Positions 17,430-26,696 are shown, counted from the first letter of the stretch. The stretch: 64,000 nucleotides of DNA from Sphingomonas pokkalii (GCF_003096275.1 NZ_QENQ01000001.1:3680009-3744008), one strand, 5' to 3'. The notes: generated from the letters alone by a model not told the origin. Numbers and translations are program-made.

Positions 17430-17951
17430 TCAGGCGGGGAGCGCGAGCGACGCGGTGAACTGCGCAAGCGCGCCGTCGAGCAGCGCGGCGGTGCGGGGCG
17501 CAAAGCCCGTTTCCTGCCAATCGGCATCGGTCACCACGATCGACTGGACGATGTGGCGCGCACCCATCGATTGCAGCACCGGGCGCAGCGCGTAATCGAG
17601 CGCCAGCACATGCGCGAGCCCGCCGGCGGTGGCCAGCGGGAACACCACCTTGTCGGTCAGCCCGAACTGCGGCAGCACGTCGAGCGCGAGCTTGACCAGT
17701 CCCGCGAACGAGGCCTTGTAGATCGGCGTTGCGACGAGGATGCCGTCGGCGCCTGCCACCGCCGCGGCGAGGCGGGTGGCGCTTGGCCCCTGGACGTCGC
17801 AGCGGGCGAGTTCGGCCGGATCGAGATCGCCAAGGAGCAGGCATTCGGTTGTAGCACCCGTCGCCGCCAGCCGGTCTAGGACATGGCGGGCGAGGCGATT
17901 GGTGCGCGAACCGTCCGAAGTGCCGCCGGCCAGCGCGAGGATCTTGGGCAT
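17430..17951 (-). CDS. NAD(P)H-dependent FMN reductase
   Basis: The protein has 173 residues and the flavodoxin-like fold of the SsuE/MsuE group: the flavin-binding loop LALAGGTSDGSRTNRL at the N-terminus, then LVATPIYKASFAGLVKLALD and PLATAGGLAHVLALDYALRP. These enzymes supply reduced flavin to two-component monooxygenases. A flavin-dependent monooxygenase is encoded at 20611, divergent from this transcription unit, and is the likely partner by context. It is downstream of the TonB receptor on the same strand with a 62-base gap, so the two may be co-transcribed. The start at 17951 follows AAAGGAGCAGAGA. Confidence 0.9.
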   Translation of the reverse strand: MPKILALAGGTSDGSRTNRLARHVLDRLAATGATTECLLLGDLDPAELARCDVQGPSATRLAAAVAGADGILVATPIYKASFAGLVKLALDVLPQFGLTDKVVFPLATAGGLAHVLALDYALRPVLQSMGARHIVQSIVVTDADWQETGFAPRTAALLDGALAQFTASLALPA

Positions 17952-18013
17952 TCTCTGCTCCTTTGGCGGTCCCCCGCCGTCGCCGGCAGGATCCGGCGAC
18001 GGCGAGAGTCCGG

Positions 18014-20281
18014 TCAATATTTCCAGCCGATGCTGCCGCCGATCCAGCGCGGCCGGGCATAGGTCGCCTGCGCCGATCCCAGCGAGCCGCTATTGTCGAG
18101 GTCGTAGACGCGGTAGCGGCGATCGGTCAGGTTGTTGACGAAGCCCGCCACCGTCACGCGGCCCTGCGTGTAGCTGATCCGCGCATTGCCGACGACGCGG
18201 CTGCGCTCATAGTCGATCGGCGCGTTGAACGTGGAGAAATAGGAGCCGCCGTCATAGCGCCAGTCGGTGTCGAGCGACACCTGGCCGCGCGCCACGGCGA
18301 AGCTGTAGCCGGCGTTCCAGCCGACGCTCCACTTCGGCGCCTGCGGCATCACCCGCTCGGCGATGCGGCCCGAGGGCAGCGCGACGTTGCTGATCTTGGT
18401 GTCGAGATAGGTGACGAACGCCCCCAGCCGCAGCCCGTCGATCGGGCGCGCGCTCACTTCGAATTCGGCACCCGAGACCTTGGCCGGCAGGTTAGTGATC
18501 ACCGCGGTCAGGCCCTGAATGATGAAGGCCTGGTAATTGTCGTAATCATAGTGGAACACCGCGCCGGACAGGTCGACCCGCCGATCGAGCACCGAGACCT
18601 TGAAGCCGCTTTCGTAGCTGGTGAGCACTTCCTGGCGATAGGGAATGCTTTCGACGATGTAGCGGGCGTTGGCGTCCTGGATCAGGAAATTGGGGATGTC
18701 GAACCCGCCGCTCTTGGTGCCGCGGTTGACCGAGGCGTAGAACAGCACATCGGCGGCGGGGCGGAATTCGACACCGGCCTTGCCCGACCAGTTGCGGTAA
18801 TATTGCACGGCCAGCGGGTTGTTGTCGGGATTGAAGGTGACGTCGACGCCGTTCAGCGCGACCACCCCGGTCGCATAGCCGTAATTGCCGACCACCGAGT
18901 GGCTGTACCAGTCGCTCTTGCGATCCCAGCTGTAGCGCGCGCCGAGCGTGAGGGTGATCTTCGGCGTCAGCTTATAGTCGAGCTGGCCGAACGGCGCGAA
19001 GGACTGGGTGTGCTGCGGCCCGCCCGCGCGCAGCCGCCCTTCCAGGAAGCCGGGAATCTGTCCGTCGATCGTCGCATGGGCATCGGCATCGACATAGAGG
19101 CCGTACAGACCGGCGACCCAGTTCCAGCGATCATATTTGCCGGTCAGCCGCAGCTCCTGCGACACCTGCCATTGTTTCTGGTCCTGGTAATAGTTGAAGA
19201 CGTTGAACGGCGTCATGTCGCTGTCTTCGCCGTAATGCTTGGTCACCCGCTGATAGTCGCTGATCGAGGTGAAATCGACATGGTCGCTCAGCGGCTGTTC
19301 GTAGCGCGCCGTCGCGCTCCAGAAGGTGCGGCGGAACAGCGGCACGTTGTTGACCGACTGGGTGAAGGGATCGTTGCCGGGGTTGCTATAGCCGAGATTG
19401 TCGGTCTGGCCGGGGGCGGGGACGCCGAGCCCGTCGGCATCCGTCTTCGCCGCCAGCCACGAATAGGGGGCGCTGGTCTCGCTGCGGTTCTGCAGATATT
19501 GTAGCTTGAGGCGGAACAGCCCGGCATCGCCGACGTCGCTCTCGATCTGGAGACGGCCGGCCAGGAAATGGCGGCTGCCGATATCGGCGCCGATCCGGTT
19601 CTTGACGTAGCCGCCATAATCGTCGCTGCTGACCGAGAGGCGGGCACGGACGCGGTCGCTCAGCGGGCCGCTGACGAACGCGTCGGTGCCGACCTCGCCA
19701 TAGGAACCGAAGGTGACGGTGGCGCCTGCGTGGAGATCGCGCGTCGGCTTGGCGGTGATATACTGCACCAGGCCGCCGGTGGCGTTGCGGCCGAACAGCG
19801 TGCCCTGCGGCCCGCGCAGCACCTCGATCCGTTCGAGATCGAAATTCTGGCCGCTGATCGCCGAGAGCGCCGCGCCATAGACTTCATCATTGTAGAAGGC
19901 GATCGGTGCCTCCTGGCTGTCGGCAAAGTCGTTCTGCGAGACGCCGCGGATGTTGAACGACACCGTGGTCGGGCTGAACTGCTGCACCTGGAAGCTGGGG
20001 ACGTGGTTGACCAGCGCGGTCACGTCCTGATGGCCGACCGCCTTGAGGCCCTCGCCGCCGATCGCCGAAATGGCGAGCGGCACGTCGCGCAGGCTCTGCT
20101 GGCGCTTCTGTGCGGTCACGACGATTTCAGTGTCCGCCGGGGCGGTCTTCGGGGCCGCCAGCGCCTCCGAAGGGGGGGCGGCGCTATCCGTCTGGGCATG
20201 CGCCGTCATGGCCATGGTGGCGGCGAGCAGCGACACTGCGCCGCGCAACCCGGCCCTGGTGCGACTAAACTGATTGGACAT
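18014..20281 (-). CDS. TonB-dependent outer-membrane receptor
   Basis: The gene encodes 755 residues: a signal peptide ending MTAHAQ (about residue 29), a TonB box DTEIVVTAQKR, a plug with VTALVNHVPSFQVQQF and IEVLRGPQGTLFGRNATGG, and a beta-barrel ending RPRWIGGSIGWKY. This layout matches sphingomonad receptors often linked to aromatic compound uptake. The ATG at 20281 follows GGGAGAGA; a much longer frame upstream runs through an AT-rich promoter and is not credible. It is divergent from the flavin monooxygenase and shares the TGTTGC-motif promoter region, so it probably imports the pathway substrate. The ligand is unknown. Confidence 0.93.
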   Translation of the reverse strand: MSNQFSRTRAGLRGAVSLLAATMAMTAHAQTDSAAPPSEALAAPKTAPADTEIVVTAQKRQQSLRDVPLAISAIGGEGLKAVGHQDVTALVNHVPSFQVQQFSPTTVSFNIRGVSQNDFADSQEAPIAFYNDEVYGAALSAISGQNFDLERIEVLRGPQGTLFGRNATGGLVQYITAKPTRDLHAGATVTFGSYGEVGTDAFVSGPLSDRVRARLSVSSDDYGGYVKNRIGADIGSRHFLAGRLQIESDVGDAGLFRLKLQYLQNRSETSAPYSWLAAKTDADGLGVPAPGQTDNLGYSNPGNDPFTQSVNNVPLFRRTFWSATARYEQPLSDHVDFTSISDYQRVTKHYGEDSDMTPFNVFNYYQDQKQWQVSQELRLTGKYDRWNWVAGLYGLYVDADAHATIDGQIPGFLEGRLRAGGPQHTQSFAPFGQLDYKLTPKITLTLGARYSWDRKSDWYSHSVVGNYGYATGVVALNGVDVTFNPDNNPLAVQYYRNWSGKAGVEFRPAADVLFYASVNRGTKSGGFDIPNFLIQDANARYIVESIPYRQEVLTSYESGFKVSVLDRRVDLSGAVFHYDYDNYQAFIIQGLTAVITNLPAKVSGAEFEVSARPIDGLRLGAFVTYLDTKISNVALPSGRIAERVMPQAPKWSVGWNAGYSFAVARGQVSLDTDWRYDGGSYFSTFNAPIDYERSRVVGNARISYTQGRVTVAGFVNNLTDRRYRVYDLDNSGSLGSAQATYARPRWIGGSIGWKY

Positions 20282-20383
20282 ATCTCTCCCCACTTCAAAG
20301 CTACGCCACCGCCAGCGCGCGGTACCGGTTCCTGCTGCGGACCCTCTGTTTACCCAGAGGCAATTATCATCGTTATGAGGTAC

Positions 20384-20412
20384 GCATTGTTGCGAATGTT
20401 CAAAAGCAATGC
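20384..20412 (+). promoter_or_regulatory. TGTTGC motif copy inside an inverted repeat
   Basis: GCATTGTTGC matches the first ten bases of the palindrome at 3881 exactly. A second half site CAATGC at 20407-20412 makes an inverted repeat with a 17-base centre. It sits 103 bases before the TonB-receptor start. Confidence 0.45.
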
Positions 20413-20523
20413 AATGGGCAATTTTGATGATTTCGGCCATTGCGCCGAATATGCCATACTCGCCTATGTTCCATATAAAATGGTGTAAAAACAGTAGTAT
20501 GGCCAAAATTTTCATGGTGCACG

Positions 20524-20535
20524 TATGCAACAATG
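20524..20535 (-). promoter_or_regulatory. TGTTGC motif copy (CATTGTTGCATA on the minus strand)
   Basis: Read on the minus strand, CATTGTTGCAT is identical over 11 bases to the site at 3882. It lies about 75 bases before the monooxygenase start at 20611. Confidence 0.45.
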
Positions 20536-20610
20536 ACGAATATTTGACGGTCACTGTGCCGATATGGCAACATGCGCACAGCCATTAGAGCGACTCGCAG
20601 GAGAAGATGG

Positions 20611-21825
20611 ATGACGGTCTCCGCCACGATGGAGGATCTTGCGCATATGCCCTCCGACACACTGACCAGGCAGCTCCTCGAGCGCGCGGCCGCGATGGTG
20701 CCGATGCTGCAGGAGCGCGAAGCCGAAGCCCGCCAGGCCGGGCAAGTGAGTGCCGAGGTGATCCAGGCGTTCACCGACGCCGGCTTCTTCCGGGTGCTCC
20801 AGCCCAAACGCTATGGCGGCTACGAACTGCCGCCCTCGGTCTATGCCGCGATCTGCCGCACGCTGGCGAAGGGCTGCATGGGCAGCGCCTGGGTCTACGG
20901 CGTGGTCGCCGTCCACAACTGGCAGCTGGCGCTGTTCGACGATCGCGCCGCGCAGGACGTGTGGGGCGAGGACGACAGCGTCCGCATCAGCTCCTCCTAT
21001 ATGCCGGTCGGCAAGGTCGAGCGGGTGGAGGGCGGCTATCGGCTGAGCGGGCGCTGGGCGTTTTCCAGCGGTTCGGCGCATTGTTCCTGGGTGATCCTGG
21101 GCGCCAACCTGCCGCGGGCGGACGGGACCCCCGGCGCCGAGCCCTATAATTTCCTGGTGCCGCGCGCCGATTATGAGATCCTGACGACCTGGAACGTGAT
21201 GGGATTGCAGGCGAGCGGCAGCAACGACATCGTCGTCGAGGATGCGTTCGTGCCCGAGCACCGGGTGATCCGCGAGTTCGACATGTTCCGCATCGATTGT
21301 CCCGGCCATGCCGTGAACAAGGCGGCGCTATACCGCATCCCCTTCGCGCAGATCTTCAACCGCACCGTCTCGACCAGCTCGCTCGGGGCGCTGCAACGCG
21401 CGCTCGACGCGTTCGTCCAGGCGACGCGCGAGAAGCGGGCGACCTATACCGGCGCGCGCCTGGCGGGGGACAGCACCATCCAGGAAGCGGTGGCGGACGT
21501 GACGATGACGCTCGACGATCTCGATCTGCGGCTGCAGCGCGATCTCGACGAACTGATGGTCCGCGCCGAGGCGAACGACTGGCCGATCGAGCGTCGGGCC
21601 GAGCTTGGCGCCTCGACGACGTCGATGGTCAGCCGCTGCGTCACCGCCGTCGACAAGCTGATGCTGTTCAGCGGCGGCAAGGCGATCTATCGTGGCCATG
21701 TCGTGCAGAACGCGTTCCTCGACATCCACACGGCGCGCGCGCATGTCGCGAACAATCCCTATCCCTATGTCCGCAATCTGGGCGCGATGGCGTTCGGTGC
21801 ACCGAACGACTGTTTCGACCTTTGA
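20611..21825 (+). CDS. Flavin-dependent monooxygenase, acyl-CoA-dehydrogenase fold (HsaA/HpaH group)
   Basis: The protein has 404 residues and the acyl-CoA dehydrogenase fold used by group D flavin monooxygenases. The visible features are a helical N-terminal domain, LSGRWAFSSGSAHCSWVILG (the hallmark beta-domain segment), WNVMGLQASGSNDIVVEDAF and a C-terminal helical domain with SRCVTAVDKLMLFSGGKAIY. Homologues such as HsaA and phenol-type hydroxylases use reduced flavin from a separate reductase. The FMN reductase at 17430 is the likely partner. It probably hydroxylates an aromatic or alicyclic substrate in the cytosol. The ATG at 20611 follows AGGAGA; an earlier ATG has no such signal. Confidence 0.88.
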   Translation: MTVSATMEDLAHMPSDTLTRQLLERAAAMVPMLQEREAEARQAGQVSAEVIQAFTDAGFFRVLQPKRYGGYELPPSVYAAICRTLAKGCMGSAWVYGVVAVHNWQLALFDDRAAQDVWGEDDSVRISSSYMPVGKVERVEGGYRLSGRWAFSSGSAHCSWVILGANLPRADGTPGAEPYNFLVPRADYEILTTWNVMGLQASGSNDIVVEDAFVPEHRVIREFDMFRIDCPGHAVNKAALYRIPFAQIFNRTVSTSSLGALQRALDAFVQATREKRATYTGARLAGDSTIQEAVADVTMTLDDLDLRLQRDLDELMVRAEANDWPIERRAELGASTTSMVSRCVTAVDKLMLFSGGKAIYRGHVVQNAFLDIHTARAHVANNPYPYVRNLGAMAFGAPNDCFDL

Positions 21826-21874
21826 ATCACGCCGCGCCGGTGCCGCTCCCGGCGCCGGCGCGGCTGGTGGGCGA

Positions 21875-22819
21875 TCAATAGGCGCTGGCGAGCGCCATGC
21901 CGGCTGCCGCGGCATCGGGCGCGCCATCGCGCAGTTCCGCCGTCAGGAAATCGACAAAGGCGCGGACCTTGGCCATCGAATAATTGCCCTTGGGGAACAT
22001 CAGGTAGAGCGGGATCGTCTCGGTGACGATGTCCGGCAGCAGCACTTCCAGCCGGCCGCGCTCGATATCGTCCGAAACCAGGAAGCGCGGCAGATAGCTG
22101 ACGCCGAGATTCTCCAGCGAAGCTTCCCGCGCCATCCGCACCGAGTTGGAGGCGAGCGGGCCGCGGTTCACCTGCACCGTCACATCCGCCGAAAGCCGCC
22201 ATTCGCCGAGTTGCGACAGGTGCGTTTCGAAGATGCAGGCATGTTCCTTCAGGTCATGCGCGCTCGACGGCCGGCCGCGATCCTCAAGATAGGCGGGCGA
22301 AGCGACCAGCACCATCGGATATTCGCGCAGCAGCATCGAATCGAGGTTCGAATCATAGGGCGCGCCGATCCAGAAGGCGACGTCGAACCGGCCCTTCAGC
22401 AGATCGGCGCGGCTGTCCGACAGATTCAGGAACAGGCGAATGTCGGTATAGGCCTTCAGGAAGCGCGGGATGATCTTGGTGAGATCGAACAGCGAGGAGA
22501 CGACCGGGGCATTGACCTTCAGCTCGCCGCGCGGACGCTGCTGCATTCCGGTCATCACCCGGTTCACTTCGTTCACTTCCTCGACGATGCGCGCGCAGCG
22601 GGCGTACATCTCCCGTCCCGCCGGAGTGAGCGAGACGGTGCGGGTGTTGCGTTCGAGCAGCTTCATGCCGACACTGGCTTCCAGCCGCGAAATCTGCCGG
22701 CTCACCGCCGCCTTCGAATAGCCGAGCGTCGCCGCCGCGGAAGAGAAGCTGCCAGCGCGCACCACCTCCGCGAAGGACATCATGGCGATTACATTGTTAA
22801 TTTCCAGCTTGTCTTCCAT
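21875..22819 (-). CDS. LysR family transcriptional regulator
   Basis: The gene encodes 314 residues: a winged helix-turn-helix at about residues 11-68 (FAEVVRAGSFSSAAATLGYS, then KAAVSRQISRLEASVGMKLL) and a LysR substrate-binding domain (KVNAPVVSSLFDLTKIIPRF, DVAFWIGAPYDSNLDSMLL). It is divergent from the aminotransferase at 23026, the usual LysR arrangement, and converges with the monooxygenase. A TGTTGC motif copy lies in the shared region. It is the best local candidate to control the island at 4015-25614 in response to a pathway metabolite, which is inference. Confidence 0.92.
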   Translation of the reverse strand: MEDKLEINNVIAMMSFAEVVRAGSFSSAAATLGYSKAAVSRQISRLEASVGMKLLERNTRTVSLTPAGREMYARCARIVEEVNEVNRVMTGMQQRPRGELKVNAPVVSSLFDLTKIIPRFLKAYTDIRLFLNLSDSRADLLKGRFDVAFWIGAPYDSNLDSMLLREYPMVLVASPAYLEDRGRPSSAHDLKEHACIFETHLSQLGEWRLSADVTVQVNRGPLASNSVRMAREASLENLGVSYLPRFLVSDDIERGRLEVLLPDIVTETIPLYLMFPKGNYSMAKVRAFVDFLTAELRDGAPDAAAAGMALASAY

Positions 22820-22935
22820 CGGCCCACATTCTCCGCCTGTATCGGCATGTCAACGGTTTCCCATCCATTGTCCCAGCCGCAATCCGCATTTCCCCGTCCG
22901 TTTACGATTGACAACAATGAATCAATAAGTAGGTT

Positions 22936-22947
22936 TACTGTTGCATC
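22936..22947 (+). promoter_or_regulatory. TGTTGC motif copy (TACTGTTGCATC)
   Basis: It lies in the LysR/aminotransferase divergent region, 79-90 bases upstream of the aminotransferase start and about 120 bases from the LysR start. It shares TGTTGCATC with the site at 3881. The position fits an autoregulated LysR operator. Confidence 0.45.
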
Positions 22948-23025
22948 GATGGAAAACTCCGGCGCGCGTTTCGAACCGCTTCCACGGGTTTTCCGCTCCC
23001 GTCCCCGTTTCACCAGGACAGCAGC

Positions 23026-24390
23026 ATGACTCTCGACATCCAACTCGCCGGCCGCATCGACCAGCAGAGCCTCTTCCACCCGTTCACCGCGATCACCGAT
23101 CTGAAGGCCGATGGGCCGACGGTGATCAGCTCGGGCAAGGGCGTCCGCATCACCGACATTCATGGCCAGGAATATCTCGACGGCATGGCCGGCCTGTGGT
23201 GCGTCAATCTCGGCTATGGCCGCGAGGAGATCACCGAGGCGATGGCCGAGCAGAGCCGCAAGCTCTCCTTCTTCCATGCGTTCAACGGCATGTCGATCGA
23301 CGTCACGATCGAATGCGCCGAGGCGCTGCTGAAGCGCGCGCCGGTGCCGATGGCGCGGGTGTTCTTCGGCGCTTCGGGCAGCGATGCCAACGAGACGCAG
23401 GCCAAGCTGGTCTGGTATTACAACCAGCTGCGCGGCAAGCCGGAGAAGAAGAAGCTGATCTGCCGCTGGAACAGCTATCACGGCTCCGGCGTGCTGACCG
23501 CCAGCATGACCGGACTTCCGGGGATGCACGCGCCATTCCTGCTGCCGATGGGCCCGATCGTGCACACCGATGCGCCTTATTATTACCGCAAGGCGCCCGA
23601 GGGCATGAGCGAGCGTGAATTCTCGCGCCATCTCGCCCGCGAGCTCGAAGCGCTGATCGCCCGCGAGGGTGCGGATACGATCGGTGCCTTCTTCGCCGAA
23701 GCGGTGATGGGCGCCGGCGGCCTGATCCCGCCGCCGGAGGGCTATTTCGAGGAAATCGTGCCGATCCTGCGCGCCAACGACATTCTGCTGGTGATGGACG
23801 AGGTCGTCTCGGGCTATGGCCGGCTCGGCACCTATTGGGGCTCGCAGACCTATGGCCTCGAACCCGATCTGATCACCTCGGCCAAGGGCGTGACCAGCGG
23901 CTATTTCCCGATGTCGGCCTGCTTCATTTCGCCCAAGGTGTGGGACGTGATCGAGAGCAATGCCGAGCGCGCCGGGCTGTTCGGCCATGGCTACACCTAT
24001 TCGGCGCATCCGGTGGGTGCGGCGGCGGCGCTGGCGGCGCTGCGGCTGATCGACGAGGACAATGTCCTCGCCAATGTCCAGGAACAGAGCGACCATCTGT
24101 TCTCGAGCCTGCGCGCGCGGCTCGGCGATCACTGGGCGGTCGGCGACATTCGCGGCAAGGGCCTGATGATCGGCGTCGAACTGGTCAAGGATCGCGCCAC
24201 CAAGGAAGCCTTCCCGATGGCCAATCGCACCGGCCGCCAGGTCCTCAAGGCCGCGGCGAAGCGCAGCCTGATCACTCGCGCGCTCGGCGACACGCTGGTG
24301 TTCGCGCCGCCGCTCGTCATCAACCGCGCGGAAGTGGACGAACTGGTCGAGAAGTTCGGCGACGCCGTGGAGGCAGTGCTGCCGCGCTGA
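23026..24390 (+). CDS. Class III pyridoxal-phosphate aminotransferase (omega-transaminase type)
   Basis: The protein has 454 residues. The PLP-binding lysine is Lys287 in TSAKGVTSGYFPMSA. Asp258 in LVMDEVVSGYGRLG contacts the pyridine nitrogen. FGASGSDANETQAKL binds the phosphate and RWNSYHGSG carries the ring-stacking residue. The group includes omega-amino acid:pyruvate and diamine or polyamine aminotransferases that give aldehydes or ketones. The semialdehyde product would suit the GabD-like dehydrogenase at 6574, which is inference. It is followed by an MFS gene after 51 bases. The start MTLDIQLAGR is preceded by an AGGACAG stretch. Confidence 0.92.
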   Translation: MTLDIQLAGRIDQQSLFHPFTAITDLKADGPTVISSGKGVRITDIHGQEYLDGMAGLWCVNLGYGREEITEAMAEQSRKLSFFHAFNGMSIDVTIECAEALLKRAPVPMARVFFGASGSDANETQAKLVWYYNQLRGKPEKKKLICRWNSYHGSGVLTASMTGLPGMHAPFLLPMGPIVHTDAPYYYRKAPEGMSEREFSRHLARELEALIAREGADTIGAFFAEAVMGAGGLIPPPEGYFEEIVPILRANDILLVMDEVVSGYGRLGTYWGSQTYGLEPDLITSAKGVTSGYFPMSACFISPKVWDVIESNAERAGLFGHGYTYSAHPVGAAAALAALRLIDEDNVLANVQEQSDHLFSSLRARLGDHWAVGDIRGKGLMIGVELVKDRATKEAFPMANRTGRQVLKAAAKRSLITRALGDTLVFAPPLVINRAEVDELVEKFGDAVEAVLPR

Positions 24391-24441
24391 TCGACGAAGG
24401 CCCGAAAAAAGATACATATGTGACGGTGGAGGGGAAAGCGC

Positions 24442-25614
24442 GTGGACCATGTCGTACCGATCGAAGGCCTTGTCCTCAGGGGTACCCATGGTCCCAGGCT
24501 CTCCACCGCCGGCCTGATCAGCGCGATCGCGATCGGTTTCGTCGGCGCGCTGTTCATCTTCATCACGCCGCCGATGCTGGCGCTGATGGGCGAGGGCGCG
24601 CGGCTCAGTGACAGCCAGATCGGCTATGTTGCGGCCTGGGACATCAACGCCACGGCGGCGGCGATCGGCGGCAGCACCTTTCTGCTGCTGCGCTGGAACT
24701 GGCGCCGCGCGGTCGGGCTGGCGCTGGCGCTGATCGCGCTCGGCAATGCTGCGACCGCCTTCGCCTGGAGCTATCCGCTGATGGCCGCGGCGCGCTGCGT
24801 CGCCGGGCTGGGCGAGGGGCTGGCGATCGGCTTCGCCTTCGCCGCACTCGGCCGCGCGCGCAATCCGGATCGCGCCTTCGCCCTGTACCTCATCGTCGGG
24901 GCGCTGCTCGGCGCGGCGCTGCTCTACATCCTGCCGCTGGTGCAGGGCCATGTTTCGCCGCGGCTGTTGTTCCTCTGCAATGTCGGGCTGACCCTGCTGG
25001 TGGCGCTCGGCATTCCGGCCTTCCCGAACGGACGGCGCTACGAAGACGATCTGCCGGACGACGGCAGGCTCGATCGGCGCCTGGCGCTGGCGGCGCTGTG
25101 CGCGGTGTTCCTGATCTTCTTCGCGATCGGCGCGGTGTGGAGCTATGCCGAGCGGATCGGCGCGGCAAGCAGCCTCGATCCCGCCGCCATCGCGCGCGGG
25201 CTTTCGGCGGGGACGCTGGCCGGCGTGCTCGGCGCGGCGCTGGCCGGCATCCTGCCCCAGCGCCTGAGCCGGCTGGCGCCGCTGCTTCTCGCCGCCGGCT
25301 GCATCATCCTCGGTTTCCAGCTGCTCGATGGTAAGGTCGGCAGCGCGGTCTATCTTGCCGCGATCGTGCTGATCCTGTTCGGCTGGAATCTCGCCCAGCC
25401 GCTGCTTTCGGGCATGTGCAGCGATGCCGATTCGGGTGGCCGGGTGGTGTGCCTGATGGGATCGATCCAGACCTTCGGCATGGGGCTCGGCCCGGCGCTG
25501 GCCGCGCCGATGGTGGCCAGCGGATCCTTTGCCGGCCCGATCTGGATGGCGAGCATCGCCACGATCGCCGGCCTCGCCCTGGCGGCGACCGGGGCGCTGC
25601 TGCGCAAGGCCTGA
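24442..25614 (+). CDS. MFS transporter
   Basis: This 390-residue membrane protein has about 12 hydrophobic segments, of which several are clear: TAGLISAIAIGFVGALFIFI, RAVGLALALIALGNAATAFA, FALYLIVGALLGAALLYILP and LALAALCAVFLIFFAIGAV. It shows the general MFS plan with short loops and a longer middle loop (FPNGRRYEDDLPDDGRLDR). It begins with GTG 24442, preceded by GGAGGGG at good spacing. It follows the aminotransferase in the same direction and may import its substrate or export a product. The family within MFS and the substrate are unknown. Confidence 0.88.
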   Translation: MDHVVPIEGLVLRGTHGPRLSTAGLISAIAIGFVGALFIFITPPMLALMGEGARLSDSQIGYVAAWDINATAAAIGGSTFLLLRWNWRRAVGLALALIALGNAATAFAWSYPLMAAARCVAGLGEGLAIGFAFAALGRARNPDRAFALYLIVGALLGAALLYILPLVQGHVSPRLLFLCNVGLTLLVALGIPAFPNGRRYEDDLPDDGRLDRRLALAALCAVFLIFFAIGAVWSYAERIGAASSLDPAAIARGLSAGTLAGVLGAALAGILPQRLSRLAPLLLAAGCIILGFQLLDGKVGSAVYLAAIVLILFGWNLAQPLLSGMCSDADSGGRVVCLMGSIQTFGMGLGPALAAPMVASGSFAGPIWMASIATIAGLALAATGALLRKA

Positions 25615-25642
25615 TCGCGGCGCTACCCCCCGCGTCCGAAGA

Positions 25643-25677
25643 CAAAAAAAAGGAGCCACCCGAAGGTGGCTCCTTTT
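25643..25677. terminator. Strong bidirectional rho-independent terminator
   Basis: A 13-bp perfect stem (AAAAGGAGCCACC / GGTGGCTCCTTTT, loop CGAA) is flanked by A- and T-runs. It ends the rightward MFS unit and the leftward FAH-hydrolase gene, and the longer T-run is on the leftward side. Confidence 0.92.
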
Positions 25678-25699
25678 CGGTGCCTGGTGGCGGGCCGTG

Positions 25700-26611
25700 T
25701 CAGGCGGCGACCACCGGATGTCGCAGCGTGCCGATCCCTTCCACCGTGGCGATGATCGTGTCGCCGGGCCACACCCATTCCTGCGGCGTCCGCCCCGCGC
25801 CGACGCCTTCGGGCGTGCCGGTGGCGATGATGTCGCCGGGTTCCAGCGTGATGCCCTGCGAGATGTCGGCGATCAGTTCATCGACCTTGAACAGCATGTG
25901 GCTGGTGTTCGAACGCTGTTTCTCGACGCCGTTCACCGTCAGCCACAGGTCCAGCGTCTGCGGATCGGGCAGTTCGTCGGCGGTGACGATCACCGGTCCC
26001 ATCGGCGCATAGCTGTCCTGACCCTTGGAATAGATCCACTGGCCGGCGCGGCGGCAGTCGCGCGCGCTCATGTCGATCAGGACCGTGTAGCCGAAGACGT
26101 GTGCCAGCGCCCGCTCGCGCGCCACGCGCCTGGCGCGGGTGCCGATCACCGCGGCGAGTTCGACTTCCCAGTCGAGCTGCTGGGTTATCGCTGCGTCGTG
26201 CAGGATCGGTGCGTCCGGGCCGATCACGCTGGTCGGCGGCTTGGAGAAGATCACCGGCTGGCGGGGCAGGTCGGGCGAGGTGTCCAGCGCCGCCGCGCTT
26301 TCGGCGACATGATCGATATAGTTCAGCCCGATGCCGAAGATGTTCTTCCGTGGCCGCGGGATCGGCGCAAGCAGCGTTACGTTCGCCAGCGGTGTGGCAA
26401 GCCCCACCGGCTGCGCATCGCCCAGCGCGTCGAGCAGCGCGGTGGCGTGGCGGACCGCGTCTGGCCCCAGATCGATGAAGTCCAGCATCGTCGAAGGCAG
26501 CGCCGCACCGGCGGATTGGCCGAGCCGCTCGATATCGACGATCCGGTCGTCGACCACTGCGCCCAGGCGGGCGGCCGCCTCCACGGTCGAGCGATAGGTG
26601 GCGAGACGCAT
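25700..26611 (-). CDS. Fumarylacetoacetate-hydrolase family protein (candidate maleylpyruvate hydrolase)
   Basis: The gene encodes 303 residues with the FAH fold: FGIGLNYIDHVAES, then the metal ligands Glu149 and Glu151 in DWEVELAAVIG and Asp180 in VLIDMSARD, plus GDIIATGTPEGVGAGR at the C-terminal part. The family hydrolyses C-C bonds of diketo acids or acts as hydratase or decarboxylase. With a gentisate-dioxygenase-like gene and a maleate isomerase nearby, hydrolysis of maleylpyruvate to maleate and pyruvate is a reasonable hypothesis. It is divergent from the MarR gene across a candidate operator and ends at a shared terminator. Confidence 0.9.
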   Translation of the reverse strand: MRLATYRSTVEAAARLGAVVDDRIVDIERLGQSAGAALPSTMLDFIDLGPDAVRHATALLDALGDAQPVGLATPLANVTLLAPIPRPRKNIFGIGLNYIDHVAESAAALDTSPDLPRQPVIFSKPPTSVIGPDAPILHDAAITQQLDWEVELAAVIGTRARRVARERALAHVFGYTVLIDMSARDCRRAGQWIYSKGQDSYAPMGPVIVTADELPDPQTLDLWLTVNGVEKQRSNTSHMLFKVDELIADISQGITLEPGDIIATGTPEGVGAGRTPQEWVWPGDTIIATVEGIGTLRHPVVAA

Positions 26612-26696
26612 GTGATCTTCTCCTTGGCTTTGCTGTCGATGGGGCAGGGTGGTGCCGTCGTCGCGGCCGTGCCCTTGCCAACTCTCCTATAGATAG

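Larger units (their letters stand above)
20282..20610. other. AT-rich divergent promoter region between the TonB receptor and the monooxygenase
   Basis: About 330 bases, clearly richer in A/T than their surroundings, without a credible gene. Two copies of the TGTTGC motif lie here in opposite orientation, one near each start codon. GCATTG at 20384 also pairs with CAATGC at 20407. Confidence 0.7.

Noticed and set aside
22789..25659. A 956-codon minus-strand frame opposite the aminotransferase and MFS genes
   Set aside because: Rich in Arg, Gln and His, with no domain, and covered by clear genes on the plus strand.
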